Assembly: GCA_040349255.1 (NCBI GenBank)
Contig: JBEQUE010000017.1
Span: forward strand, 1 to 64,000
Length of the DNA: 64,000 nucleotides
Origin: DATMER01 sp040349255
GTDB lineage: Bacteria; Acidobacteriota; Thermoanaerobaculia; Multivoradales; UBA5704
Reading direction: 5' to 3'
Each line of letters opens with the position of its first letter. Positions within the stretch are counted from its first letter, which is position 1. The notes under the pieces are model-generated. The model saw nothing but the letters and a program-made list of their open reading frames with translations, had not been told where the DNA came from and made no database searches. Shown here piece after piece: positions 45,461 through 54,004 of this stretch. The translations under genes were made by a program, and so were the position numbers.

Positions 45461-46909
45461 ATGAGTCAAGCCGTCAAGGTGGGCCTGTTTGCGACCGTCT
45501 GCCTGATCATCCTGGCGGTCCTGGTCTGGAAGATCGAGGACATCAACCCGTTCGCCAAGGAGGCGAAGACGGTGGACGCGGTGTTCGATTCCGTCGCCGG
45601 CCTGGACGACAAGGCGTCCGTGCGCGTGGCCGGGGTCCGCGTGGGCCGGGTGCAGTCGGTGGGGCTCGACGGCCGGCGCGCGCGCGTGACCCTGCTGCTG
45701 GAGCAGCCGGTGAACCTGCCCCAGGGGAGCTACGCGCGCATCGCGAACCTGGGCCTGCTCGGGGAGAAGTACATCGAGCTGATCCCCGGCCCCATGGACG
45801 CGCCGCCGCTGCCGCCCGGCACGACCCTGCCCGGCAAGACGCCGCCCACGATCGACGAGGCCATCGCCAAGATCAACGACATCGGCACCTCGATCCAGCA
45901 GGTGACCGGCTCGCTCTCGGGCGCGAACCTGGGGGAGAGTATCAACCGGCTGATCTCCGACTTCGAGCTCACCAGCCGGGAGATCCGGCTCGTCGTGGCC
46001 GAGAACCGGGCGAACATCGCCGCCACGCTCGCCAACGCCAACCAGGCGAGCGCCACCCTGGCGCGCGAGCTGCCGCGCCTGGCCGAGCAGATGGACCGCA
46101 CCCTGCGGCAGATCGAGACGCTCATCGCCGACAACAAAGGCAACGTCTCGGGCAGCCTGGCCAACATCCGCGAGGTCACGGACCGCCTCCAGACCTCGGT
46201 GGACAACTTCAACCAGATCTCCGGCAAGATCGCCCGCGGCGAGGGCACGATCGGCAAGCTGGTCAACGACGAGAAGGCCTACGACGAGGTCCTTTCGACC
46301 CTGGACAGCATCCAGGGCGGCGTCGAGAGCCTCTCCGGCACGCTCGGCGCGATCAACAAGTTCAAGATCGACCTCGACATGCAGGGCTTCTACCTGCCGG
46401 ACCAGGACGGCTCGCAGACCACGTTCCTGGTCGACATCGACCCCCAGGACAAGGAGCGTCTCTACCGGGCCGGCATCTCCAGCCCGCCGGGCGGCAAGCG
46501 CCGGGAGAAGACGCAGACCATCACCACGACGAATCCGGACGGCACGACCGACGTCACGACGATCAACACGATCACGAACGATCGCACCTACGCGGCCACG
46601 GGCCTCTTCGGATACCGGGCGCCGCACGACGTCCGCCTTTTCGCCGGCCTGATCGAGAACTCGGGCGGCGCCCAGGTGGAGGTGCCGGTCTTCAACGACC
46701 GTTTCCTGGTCTCCTTCGAGGCATTCGACTTCAACCGCCCGCAGGACCTCTCGCCCCACCTGCGCCTGACCGGCCGCTGGCGGTTCCACCCGAACCTCTA
46801 CCTGCTGGGCGGCTACGACGACTTCCTGGAGAACGACTCGTTCTTCCTGGGCGGCGGCATCCGCTGGAACGACGAGAACATCAAGTACCTGGCCGGGGCC
46901 ATCCGGTAG
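45461..46909 (+). CDS. mlaD: MlaD/MCE-domain protein with extended C-terminal domain
   Basis: 482 residues. One N-terminal helix (about 6-24) anchors it in the inner membrane; the MCE domain is at about 38-115 (VFDSVAGLDDKASVRVAGVRVGRV ... ANLGLLGEKYIEL, split here for length). Residues 120-310 are a long helical region rich in Asn and Gln heptads, likely a coiled-coil tube across the periplasm. Residues 330-482 are beta-rich, with alternating strands resembling outer-membrane barrel strands (LYLLGGYDDFLENDSFFLGG). E. coli MlaD is about 183 residues, so this one may bridge both membranes. The stop codon is embedded in the first unit of a 21-bp array. Confidence 0.88.
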   Translation: MSQAVKVGLFATVCLIILAVLVWKIEDINPFAKEAKTVDAVFDSVAGLDDKASVRVAGVRVGRVQSVGLDGRRARVTLLLEQPVNLPQGSYARIANLGLLGEKYIELIPGPMDAPPLPPGTTLPGKTPPTIDEAIAKINDIGTSIQQVTGSLSGANLGESINRLISDFELTSREIRLVVAENRANIAATLANANQASATLARELPRLAEQMDRTLRQIETLIADNKGNVSGSLANIREVTDRLQTSVDNFNQISGKIARGEGTIGKLVNDEKAYDEVLSTLDSIQGGVESLSGTLGAINKFKIDLDMQGFYLPDQDGSQTTFLVDIDPQDKERLYRAGISSPPGGKRREKTQTITTTNPDGTTDVTTINTITNDRTYAATGLFGYRAPHDVRLFAGLIENSGGAQVEVPVFNDRFLVSFEAFDFNRPQDLSPHLRLTGRWRFHPNLYLLGGYDDFLENDSFFLGGGIRWNDENIKYLAGAIR

Positions 46910-46992
46910 GCTCCCTGAGCGCTACGGTAGGCTTCCTGAACGCTGCGGGACCCTTCCTGAACGTTCACGGAGGGTCCCTGAACGTTCAGGTG
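46909..46992 (+). repeat. Degenerate tandem array, 4 units, exact 21-bp period
   Basis: Units are 46909-46929, 46930-46950, 46951-46971 and 46972-46992 with the core CTTCCTGAACGCT. The last unit contains the perfect palindrome CCTGAACGTTCAGG. CGGTAGGCT joins the mlaD stop codon to unit 1 and recurs at the unit 1/2 junction, so the array begins at the stop. The sequence differs from the other two arrays, although CTGAACGTT also occurs at the start of the array at 16567. The MazF gene stop is 4 bases further on. Confidence 0.85.
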
Positions 46993-46996
46993 AGCC

Positions 46997-47338
46997 TTAC
47001 AGCCCCGGCTCCCGCCCCGTGATCCGCAGGCCGAGCACGTCGAGGAGGGCTGTCGTCACCTCGCTCCAGCGGTGATCGGGAAAGCTGGCGATCCATGGAC
47101 CCAGGAGGTGCCTCTCCACAGAACGGATCCACTCCGGCTTCAGAACGCAGACGGACGGGACGCCCTCGTCCGGAGACAGGGGGACCTCCCAGTGGAGGGT
47201 CCGGATCTGGCTTGAGAGAGGGATAACGGGGATCTGGTTGAGCGAGGGAAGAATGTCCTCGCGACCGAGGACGAGAACAGGCCGGCGCTTATCCGGAGCC
47301 GAAAAGCGAAACCAGCGGATGTCGCCCCGCTGGATCAA
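46997..47338 (-). CDS. mazF: MazF/PemK-family toxin
   Basis: 113 residues. The N-terminus MIQRGDIRWFRF and RRPVLVLGRED and the strand VIPLSSQ are the MazF/PemK endoribonuclease pattern; VCVLKPEWIRSV supplies the middle strands. MazF cuts mRNA at short sites and is held in check by its antitoxin. It overlaps the antitoxin gene by four bases. Its last residues (RITGREPGL) are encoded by a 23-bp copy of the purC 3' end, read in the same frame; this tail is not part of the usual family. Confidence 0.88.
   Translation of the reverse strand: MIQRGDIRWFRFSAPDKRRPVLVLGREDILPSLNQIPVIPLSSQIRTLHWEVPLSPDEGVPSVCVLKPEWIRSVERHLLGPWIASFPDHRWSEVTTALLDVLGLRITGREPGL
47005..47027. repeat. 23-bp direct repeat, copy 1 (inside mazF 3' end)
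   Basis: Identical over 23 bp to 47579-47601. It encodes the RITGREP part of the MazF C-terminus on the minus strand. Copy to copy distance is 574 bp and encloses the toxin-antitoxin genes. Confidence 0.85.
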
Positions 47339-47547
47339 GGAAACTCGGCCTCACCGTCGTCCTCGATCGGGCCTTGAGGACCACTTTCAGCCCAGACCTG
47401 CCAGAGCCTCGCCTGCGTTGCCGGATCTAAGGCCTGGCTCTCTTCGAGAGGCTCAAGGAGGACCAGGACGCGTTTTCCTTCCAGAGGAGGAACGGTGTCG
47501 TCCAGAGTGATCGTATGGCCGTGAACGGTGCCCTGGCGCGAGGTCAT
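47335..47547 (-). CDS. Putative antitoxin of the MazF module
   Basis: 70 residues. The N-terminal beta part (GTVHGHTITLDDTVPPLEGK) resembles small DUF104/AF2212-like antitoxins; the acidic C-terminal tail (IEDDGEAEFP) would wrap the toxin. It lies directly upstream of mazF with a four-base overlap, the standard order. No recognisable DNA-binding domain such as AbrB was certain. Confidence 0.75.
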   Translation of the reverse strand: MTSRQGTVHGHTITLDDTVPPLEGKRVLVLLEPLEESQALDPATQARLWQVWAESGPQGPIEDDGEAEFP

Positions 47548-47570
47548 ACGCTCGATTGTAGTCCAGATGC

Positions 47571-48467
47571 CTACAACTCCGGCTCCCGCCCCGTGATCCG
47601 CCGGAAGGCCTCGATGTAGCGCTCCCGGGTTCCGCGCACGACCTCCTCGGGGAGGACGGGCGGCGGCGAGTGGTGGTCCCAGCCGGAGCCGTCGAGCCAG
47701 TTCCGCACGTACTGCTTGTCGAACGAGGCCGGCTCCTCGCCGGGGACCCAGCGCTGCACGTCCCAGTAGCGCGAGGAGTCCGGAGTCATGACCTCGTCGA
47801 TCAGGAGGAGCGTGCCATCCTCCGCGAAGCCGAACTCGAACTTGGTGTCGGCCAGGATCAGGTCGCGCTCGGCCACGCAGGAGGCGCCCCTCGTGTACAG
47901 GTCGATCGTCAGGTCGCGCAGCCGGGCGGCCAGCTCGGGGCCGAGCTCCTGCTCGACCCTGGAGAAGGACACGTTCTCATCGTGCCCTTCGGCGGCCTTG
48001 GTGGCGGGGGTGAAGATCGGCTGCGGCAGTGGGCTCGCCCGCTCGAGGTTGGGCGGCAGCGGGATGCCGCAGACCGTGCGGCTCGCCTGGTACTCCCGGA
48101 AGCCGCTGCCCGCGAGGTAGCCGCGGGCCACGCACTCGAACGGCACCACCTTCGCGCGGCGCACCAGCACCGACCGGCCGCGCAGCAGGTCCCGGAACGG
48201 CGCGAGGCCGGACGGGAAGTCCGCCGGGTCGGTGGCGAGCAGGTGGTTCGGCGCGGCCTCGGCCAGCTTCGCGAACCAGAAGTTCGAGAGCTGGTTGAGG
48301 ATCTTGCCCTTGTCCGGGATCCCCGGCTGGAGCACGAAGTCGTAGGCGGACAGCCGGTCGGTGGCGACGATCAGCAGGGTGTCGCCCAGGTCGTAGACGT
48401 CTCTTACCTTGCCGCGCCGGGGCGGTCCGAAGCCGGGGAGGTCGCTCTGCCAGAGGACGGCGTCCAT
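47571..48467 (-). CDS. purC: Phosphoribosylaminoimidazole-succinocarboxamide synthase
   Basis: 298 residues, the longer (fungal Ade1-like) form. It joins CAIR and aspartate in purine synthesis. Signatures: RRGKVRDVYDLGDTLLIVATD, RLSAYDFVL, VVPFECVARGYLAGSG, and DTKFEFGF...LLIDEVMTPDSSRYW. No other purine genes are adjacent. Its final codons (RITGREPEL) include the 23-bp sequence duplicated at the end of mazF. The cyclase-like gene lies 15 bases upstream in the same direction. Confidence 0.95.
   Translation of the reverse strand: MDAVLWQSDLPGFGPPRRGKVRDVYDLGDTLLIVATDRLSAYDFVLQPGIPDKGKILNQLSNFWFAKLAEAAPNHLLATDPADFPSGLAPFRDLLRGRSVLVRRAKVVPFECVARGYLAGSGFREYQASRTVCGIPLPPNLERASPLPQPIFTPATKAAEGHDENVSFSRVEQELGPELAARLRDLTIDLYTRGASCVAERDLILADTKFEFGFAEDGTLLLIDEVMTPDSSRYWDVQRWVPGEEPASFDKQYVRNWLDGSGWDHHSPPPVLPEEVVRGTRERYIEAFRRITGREPEL
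47579..47601. repeat. 23-bp direct repeat, copy 2 (purC 3' end)
   Basis: Same 23 bases as 47005-47027. Here it is the natural 3' end of purC, so this copy is probably the original or the regenerated one. Confidence 0.85.
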
Positions 48468-48482
48468 GCCGCGGACGATATC

Positions 48483-50492
48483 CTATCTCCTGCTCAGAGC
48501 GCCGCTCGCGAACTCCCGCTCGATGGCCGAGCCCAGGGTCTCGCCGCGGATCTCCTGGTAGGTGCCGGGGTCGAGCGTCCCGCCGTCCACCAGCTCGTAG
48601 ACGGCGAGCTTCTCCAGGCCCTTGAGCTGCGCCATGCCGAGCTTGCGCAGGCCGACCCAGACCGGCGCGCCGCCGTCCTCCACCTCCAGGAGCACGTAGA
48701 CCCGCTCGCCGTCCGAGGCGCGCAGCAGCCGGCGCTCTCCCAGCTCCTTTTCGAGCCGCTGGATGTAGGGCGCGGTCGCCACCATGCCGTTGTTGTGCAG
48801 CGTACCGTTGCGGTTCAGGTAGGCGTAGAAGCGCCGGGACTCCTCGTTCTTGTCCACCACGTCCACGTTCTTCTCCGCCAGCGGGGCGAAGAAGTGGTGG
48901 ACGCTGGTGGGGGAGAAGCCCTGGTTGATCAGCATGGTCTTGACCTCGTCGATCTCCTGCGTGCCCTTGCCCGTGGTCAGGCGCGAGAGCTCGACGAGGC
49001 CCGGTCCGAAGAACTCGTAGCGCTCCGCCTCGCCGGGCCGGCCGCTGCCCATGGGGATCAGCCGGTAGGCGCCGTAGTTGAGCGCCACCCGCATGCCGCG
49101 GTTGAACGGGAAGCCCTCGCGCAGCGCCTGGTCGTAGAGCTGCTGGATCTGGACCGAGCAGAGCAGGAGCTTGAGCGCCTCGCGGCAGGAGTAGAACGCG
49201 CCGTCGCCCAGGTATTTCTCCAGCTTCACCCGGTGCGCCAGGGCCAGCCGGTTGATCCGGCGCTGGAAGCGGAACATCATGCGGAACGCGTCGTCCTGGC
49301 TCTCGGTGCCGGCCCGGTGGAGGACCGAGAGGGTCTGGGAGAAGTCGCTGATGTCGTAGATCATCCCGAAGCGCTCGACCCGCGGGTCCACCACCCAGGG
49401 CTCCAGGAAGTCGAGCGGCCGGGTGGCGTACGACAGCCCCACCGGGAACGCGCCGGTCCGGCTGCCCGGCGTCTCGCGCGCGATGTAGCCGGTCGGCGTG
49501 GGCTCGACCGGCACGAGGCTCTTGCGGAAGCTGTGGAAGAGCTCGAACTCCTTGAGCTTCACGAGCAGGCTCTCCCAGACCTGGACCAGGTGCGGCGGGA
49601 GCAGCTTCGAGGCGTTGTACGGCTTGAGGTTCGAGAGATAGGACACGTAGCCCGGCCGGATCAGGAGGTCGCGCGGGTCGGACTTCGGGTCGTGGCGCAG
49701 GAGGTTGGTGACCGCGCTGCGCAGCTCGCGGTCCGATTCGAGCTGCGACGCGTGCCAGCGGCCGAGCTCGTCCAGGCGCTGGCGGAAGTCGCGGGCGTCG
49801 ATGCGCAGCGAGCCGTTGAAGTAGCTGCCGAGCTCGCCCAGGTCGCGGCCGATCCGGTAGTCCTCGGTGAAGACCAGGACGTTGTCGCGCATGCGGGTCA
49901 GGAGGCGCGGGAAGAGCTCCTCCTCGACCTCCTCGGTGGCGCCGGCGACCTTCTGGACGATCTCGTAGGTGGTGGACAGCACCCGGTCCAGGTAGCGGTC
50001 GAGGATGCGGTACTTGATGGCGTCGCCCTGCCGCCGGCCGAGCTCGGAGTCGATGCGCAGGATGCGCCGCGGGGTGTCCTTGAGGACGCGCGCGATCTCC
50101 AGGGAGTGGTGGAGCCAGAACACCGCCGGGTACTGGCGGCCGTAGCTGGAGATGGTCGCGTTCTCCACCGCCCGCGCGAGCAGAGCGACGTAACGCTCCC
50201 AGGCCACGGCATGGGCCTTGCGGTCGAAGGTGTCGCGGCGGGCCATGGCGACCTGGGCGGTCTCCTCGGCGAGCAGGAACTGGCCGAGCGCCTTGCGCAG
50301 GCCGTCCATGCCCGGAGACAGGAGGATGGGGAAGCCGTGGATCGGCGTGGCGCTCTCGTCCTCCAGGAAGATGGGACGGGGCGTCGGCAGCGCGCGCTGG
50401 AGCTCGGGCACCAGCCGGCGGACCTCCTCCATGTCCGGGCGCAGGAAGTTGAACGGGCCCTGCAGGAGCTGCAGAAGTGACGTCGAGTCCAT
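48483..50492 (-). CDS. Class III nucleotide-cyclase-domain protein with large unknown N-terminus
   Basis: 669 residues from ATG 50492, soluble. Residues about 1-360 are helical and of no known family. Residues about 375-540 follow the class III adenylate/guanylate cyclase plan: metal-binding Asp in GMIYDISDFSQ, second Asp in EKYLGDGAFYS, then MRVALNYGAYRLIPMGSG and YEFFGPGLVELSRL, the region that normally carries the transition-state Asn/Arg. The tail is beta-rich. It may make cAMP or another cyclic nucleotide, or be a degenerate sensor; key substrate-specifying residues cannot be assigned by eye. It is divergent from the aminopeptidase gene. Confidence 0.7.
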   Translation of the reverse strand: MDSTSLLQLLQGPFNFLRPDMEEVRRLVPELQRALPTPRPIFLEDESATPIHGFPILLSPGMDGLRKALGQFLLAEETAQVAMARRDTFDRKAHAVAWERYVALLARAVENATISSYGRQYPAVFWLHHSLEIARVLKDTPRRILRIDSELGRRQGDAIKYRILDRYLDRVLSTTYEIVQKVAGATEEVEEELFPRLLTRMRDNVLVFTEDYRIGRDLGELGSYFNGSLRIDARDFRQRLDELGRWHASQLESDRELRSAVTNLLRHDPKSDPRDLLIRPGYVSYLSNLKPYNASKLLPPHLVQVWESLLVKLKEFELFHSFRKSLVPVEPTPTGYIARETPGSRTGAFPVGLSYATRPLDFLEPWVVDPRVERFGMIYDISDFSQTLSVLHRAGTESQDDAFRMMFRFQRRINRLALAHRVKLEKYLGDGAFYSCREALKLLLCSVQIQQLYDQALREGFPFNRGMRVALNYGAYRLIPMGSGRPGEAERYEFFGPGLVELSRLTTGKGTQEIDEVKTMLINQGFSPTSVHHFFAPLAEKNVDVVDKNEESRRFYAYLNRNGTLHNNGMVATAPYIQRLEKELGERRLLRASDGERVYVLLEVEDGGAPVWVGLRKLGMAQLKGLEKLAVYELVDGGTLDPGTYQEIRGETLGSAIEREFASGALSRR

Positions 50493-50517
50493 GATGAGTT
50501 GACCGGATTGCGGATTA

Positions 50518-50554
50518 GGTATACCACAGGTTTGATCTCCGCACCTGCTAAACT
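50518..50554. promoter_or_regulatory. Divergent -10 elements between the cyclase and aminopeptidase genes
   Basis: On the minus strand TGGTATACC (core 50518-50523) precedes the cyclase gene; on the plus strand TGCTAAACT (core 50549-50554) precedes the aminopeptidase gene. Both have an extended TGn-10 form. Confidence 0.4.
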
Positions 50555-50588
50555 CTGCGCCTTGGAAACGTCCCTGGAGGGGGTGCGG

Positions 50589-52094
50589 ATGGCGGAAGTG
50601 CTGCCGGTCGAAGTTGTCTCTCGCGGGAACCTGGACGGTGCCGACCTGGTCATCCTGGGCGCGTTCGAAGACGAAGCGCCCGAGGTCGACGGCCTCGGCG
50701 AGAAGGTCCGGGCCGCGTTGCTGCGCCTGGCCGGCAGGCCGGGCTGGACCGGGCGGGACGAGCAGTCCGCGCAGACCGATCTCGGTGCCAGCGGCGCTGG
50801 GGGAGCCGACAGCCCCGTGATCGCCCTGTCCGGCCTCGGCAGGCGCCAGGACCTCTCGCCGGTGCGCCTGGCGGGCTGGATCTCCCGCGCCGCCGAGCTC
50901 GCGAAGTCGAACGGCTTCCGGCACGCGCTCCTCGTGCTGCCGCGCCACGGGGAGACCGAGGGCCGGCCGGCCGCCGAGCGCGCGGTCCGCCTCATGGCCC
51001 TGAGCACCTACCGCTTCGACCGCCAGTCCGACGAGAAGAAGAGGCTCTCCCGCCTGGAGCGGATCTCCGTGGCGCCGCCGGCCGGCCAGGAGGAGACCTG
51101 GCGCGCCGCCGTCGCCGTCTCGACCGCGGTCGCCGGCGCCGTGGCGTTCAGCCGCACCCTCGCCAACACCCCGCCCAACGAGGCCACCACGCTCTGGATG
51201 GCCGAGCGCGCAGAGGAGATGGCCGCGGGCCGCGGCGTCGAGGTCACCGTGCTCGACGAGCGGGAGATCGCCCGGCGCGGCATGGGCGGCCTCCAGGCCG
51301 TCGGCGCCGGCTCGGCCCACCCGCCCCGCCTGGTCCGCCTCGCCTGGGGCGACTCCGGGCCGACCGTCGCGCTGGTGGGCAAGGGAGTGACCTTCGACAC
51401 CGGCGGCATCTCGATCAAGCCGGCGGCCAGCATGGAGGACATGAAATACGACAAGTGCGGCGCCTGCGCGGTGCTCGGCATCGTCCGCGCCGTGGCCGAC
51501 CTCGGCCTGCCCGTCCGCCTGCGGGCCTACGCGGCCTTCGCCGAGAACATGCCGGGCGGCGCCGCCTACCGGCCGGGCGATATCCTGCGCCTGTACAACG
51601 GCAAGACCGTGGAGATCACCAACACCGACGCCGAGGGCCGGCTCATCCTCGCCGACGCGCTCTCCTGGGCGGTCGAGGAAAAACCCGACGCCCTGCTGGA
51701 GTACTCGACGCTCACCGGCGGCATCGTGGTGGCGCTCGGTCACCAGGCGGCCGGCCTGTTCACGCCCGACGACGAGCTCGCCGGCCAGATCCTCGACGCC
51801 TCGGCCGAGAGCGGCGAGCGCATCTGGCGCATGCCGCTCTATCCCGAGTACCTGGAGGACATGAAGAGCCTGCACGCCGACCTGCGGAACTCCGCCGGCC
51901 GCTCCGGCTCGGCCTGCACGGCCGCGGCCTTCCTCTCCCAGTTCGTGGGCGACCTCCGGAGCTGGGCGCACCTCGACATCGCCGGCACCGCCTACCTGTC
52001 GCACGAGGGGACGAAGCGCGGCGGCGCCAACGGCTTCGGCATCGCCGCCACCGTGGCCTGGCTGCGCCAGAGGGCCGGGCAAGACGCGGCATGA
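50589..52094 (+). CDS. pepA: M17 leucyl aminopeptidase
   Basis: 501 residues from ATG 50589 with GGAGGGGG upstream. It releases N-terminal residues from peptides using two metal ions. Catalytic signatures: Lys265 in GKGVTFDTGGISIKP, and NTDAEGRL at 345-352, which is the invariant M17 motif with the metal-binding Asp and Glu and the catalytic Arg351. It overlaps the first of two oligopeptide-transport ATPase genes by ATGA, which suggests a peptide uptake-and-degradation operon. Confidence 0.95.
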   Translation: MAEVLPVEVVSRGNLDGADLVILGAFEDEAPEVDGLGEKVRAALLRLAGRPGWTGRDEQSAQTDLGASGAGGADSPVIALSGLGRRQDLSPVRLAGWISRAAELAKSNGFRHALLVLPRHGETEGRPAAERAVRLMALSTYRFDRQSDEKKRLSRLERISVAPPAGQEETWRAAVAVSTAVAGAVAFSRTLANTPPNEATTLWMAERAEEMAAGRGVEVTVLDEREIARRGMGGLQAVGAGSAHPPRLVRLAWGDSGPTVALVGKGVTFDTGGISIKPAASMEDMKYDKCGACAVLGIVRAVADLGLPVRLRAYAAFAENMPGGAAYRPGDILRLYNGKTVEITNTDAEGRLILADALSWAVEEKPDALLEYSTLTGGIVVALGHQAAGLFTPDDELAGQILDASAESGERIWRMPLYPEYLEDMKSLHADLRNSAGRSGSACTAAAFLSQFVGDLRSWAHLDIAGTAYLSHEGTKRGGANGFGIAATVAWLRQRAGQDAA

Positions 52095-52909
52095 CGCTGC
52101 TTTCGATCGAAGGGCTCGAGGTGTCGTTCCCGGCTCCCGGCGGGGAGATCGCCGCGGTGCGCGGCGTCTCGCTGTCGGTCGGCAGGGGCGAGATCGTCGG
52201 CCTGGTCGGCGAGTCGGGCTCGGGCAAGAGCCTGACCGCGCTGTCGGTCCTCCGCCTCCTGCCGTCCAACGCCCGCGTCGCCGGCCATGTCCTCCTCGAA
52301 GGGAAAGACCTCCTGGCCCTGCCCGAGCGCGAGATCCGGGCGGTCCGCGGCCGGCGGATCGGCATGGTGTTCCAGGAGCCCTCGACGGCGCTCGACCCGG
52401 TGTGGCCGATCGGCTTCCAGATCGCCGAGGCCGTGCGCGCGCACCGGCCCGTCTCGCGACGGGAGGCCCGCGAGGAAGCGGCGCGCCTGCTGGAGAGGGT
52501 GGCCCTGGCCGACGCCCGGCGCCGCCTGGACGACTACCCGCACCAGCTCTCGGGCGGCCAGCGCCAGCGCGTCATGCTCGCCGTGGCGCTCGCCGCCGGT
52601 CCGGACCTGCTGCTCGCGGACGAGCCCACCACCGCGCTCGACGTCACCATCCAGGCCCAGGTGCTCGACCTCCTGGAGAGCCTGCGCGACGAGCTCGGCC
52701 TGTCCGTCCTCCTGATCACCCACGACCTCGGCGTGGTGGCCGGGATCTGCGACCGGATCGCGGTGATGGACGGCGGGCGGATCGTGGAGGAGGGGAGCGT
52801 CGAGTCGGTGTTCCGCGCGCCGGCCGACCCGGCCACCCGCCGGCTGCTCGAGCTCGTGCCGCGGTTGACCGCGTGGGGAGCGGCCTGGGCAGGAGGGCCG
52901 GCCGCATGA
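52091..52909 (+). CDS. dppD: Oligopeptide/dipeptide ABC transporter ATPase, DppD/OppD-like
   Basis: 272 residues. Walker A GESGSGKS, Q-loop VFQEP, signature LSGGQRQRV, Walker B LLLADEPTTALDVT and H-loop ITHDLGVV. The text TTALDVTIQAQVLDLL is diagnostic of the OppD/DppD group. The usual C-terminal OppDF cysteine cluster is missing, so it is short for the family (about 320). It is part of the overlapping pepA-dppD-dppF set; no permease or binding-protein gene is in the window. Confidence 0.9.
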   Translation: MTLLSIEGLEVSFPAPGGEIAAVRGVSLSVGRGEIVGLVGESGSGKSLTALSVLRLLPSNARVAGHVLLEGKDLLALPEREIRAVRGRRIGMVFQEPSTALDPVWPIGFQIAEAVRAHRPVSRREAREEAARLLERVALADARRRLDDYPHQLSGGQRQRVMLAVALAAGPDLLLADEPTTALDVTIQAQVLDLLESLRDELGLSVLLITHDLGVVAGICDRIAVMDGGRIVEEGSVESVFRAPADPATRRLLELVPRLTAWGAAWAGGPAA

Positions 52910-53904
52910 GCCTCCTCGAGCTGTCCGGCCTGCGCAAGGAGTTCCCGGTCCGCCGCGGCCTGATGGGACGGGTCCGAGGCACGGTGCGGGCCGTGGACGG
53001 CGTCGATCTCGCCCTGGAGCGCGGCGAGTGCCTGGCGCTGGTGGGGGAGTCCGGGAGCGGCAAGACCACGGTGGCGCGCTGCGCCCTGCGGCTGGTCGAG
53101 CCCACGGCGGGCAGCGTGCGCTTCGACGGCGAGGACCTGCTCGCGCTGCCGCCGGGCGAGCTGCGCCAGCGCCGGAAGCGCTTCCAGATCGTGTTCCAGG
53201 ACCCCTGGAGCTCGCTCGACCCGCGCCAGAGGGTGGAGTCGATCGTGGGCGAGCCGCTGGAGATCCATGAACGCCTCGGCCGCGAGGCGAGGCGGGAGCG
53301 GGTTCTGGAGCTGCTCGCGACCGTGGGCCTGTCGCCGGGCCTCGCCGGCCGCCGGCCGCACGAGCTGTCGGGCGGGCAGCGGCAGAGGGTGGGGATCGCC
53401 CGCGCGCTCGCCGTGCAGCCGGAGCTGCTCGTGGCGGACGAGCCGGTGTCGGCGCTGGACGTCTCGATCCGCGGCCAGATCCTGGCGCTGCTCGACGAGC
53501 TGCGGGACCGGCTGGGCCTGTCGCTGCTGCTCATCGCGCACGACATGGCGGCGGTGGAGCGGCTGGCGGACCGGGTGGCGGTGCTCTACCTGGGCCGGGT
53601 CGTGGAGCTGGCGCCGAAGGCGGACCTGTTCTCCCGGCCGCTTCATCCGTATACCGTATGCCTGCTCTCGGCCGTGCCGCGGCCGGAGCCCGGCCGCAGG
53701 CGGGACCGCATCGTCCTCCAGGGCGATCCGCCGAGCCCGCTGGCGCCGCCGCCGGGGTGTCCGTTCCACACGCGCTGTCCGATCGCGCGTCCGCGCTGCG
53801 CGCAGGAGCGGCCGCCCCTTTCGCCGGTCACGCCTGTGGAAGGAGCCGCGCCGGGCCATCTCGCCGCGTGCTTCTTCCCGGGCGAGCTGCGGGGGCCGGC
53901 CTGA
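52906..53904 (+). CDS. dppF: Oligopeptide/dipeptide ABC transporter ATPase, DppF/OppF-like
   Basis: 332 residues. Walker A GESGSGKTTVARC, Q-loop VFQDPWSSLDPR (typical OppF text), signature LSGGQRQRVGIARAL, Walker B LLVADEPVSALDVS. The C-terminal OppDF region is complete with FHTRCPIARPRCAQERP, whose cysteines bind an Fe-S cluster in relatives. It overlaps dppD by ATGA and ends its operon. Confidence 0.92.
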   Translation: MSLLELSGLRKEFPVRRGLMGRVRGTVRAVDGVDLALERGECLALVGESGSGKTTVARCALRLVEPTAGSVRFDGEDLLALPPGELRQRRKRFQIVFQDPWSSLDPRQRVESIVGEPLEIHERLGREARRERVLELLATVGLSPGLAGRRPHELSGGQRQRVGIARALAVQPELLVADEPVSALDVSIRGQILALLDELRDRLGLSLLLIAHDMAAVERLADRVAVLYLGRVVELAPKADLFSRPLHPYTVCLLSAVPRPEPGRRRDRIVLQGDPPSPLAPPPGCPFHTRCPIARPRCAQERPPLSPVTPVEGAAPGHLAACFFPGELRGPA

Positions 53905-54004
53905 GGTAACCTTTTGATGGTCCGTGCGTACGTCACAAGTGCCGGCGCCTTGTCGCCGCCTGAAGCTCGTACATCCTTCATCCACCGCCTTAGGTGAGGA
54001 GCTC

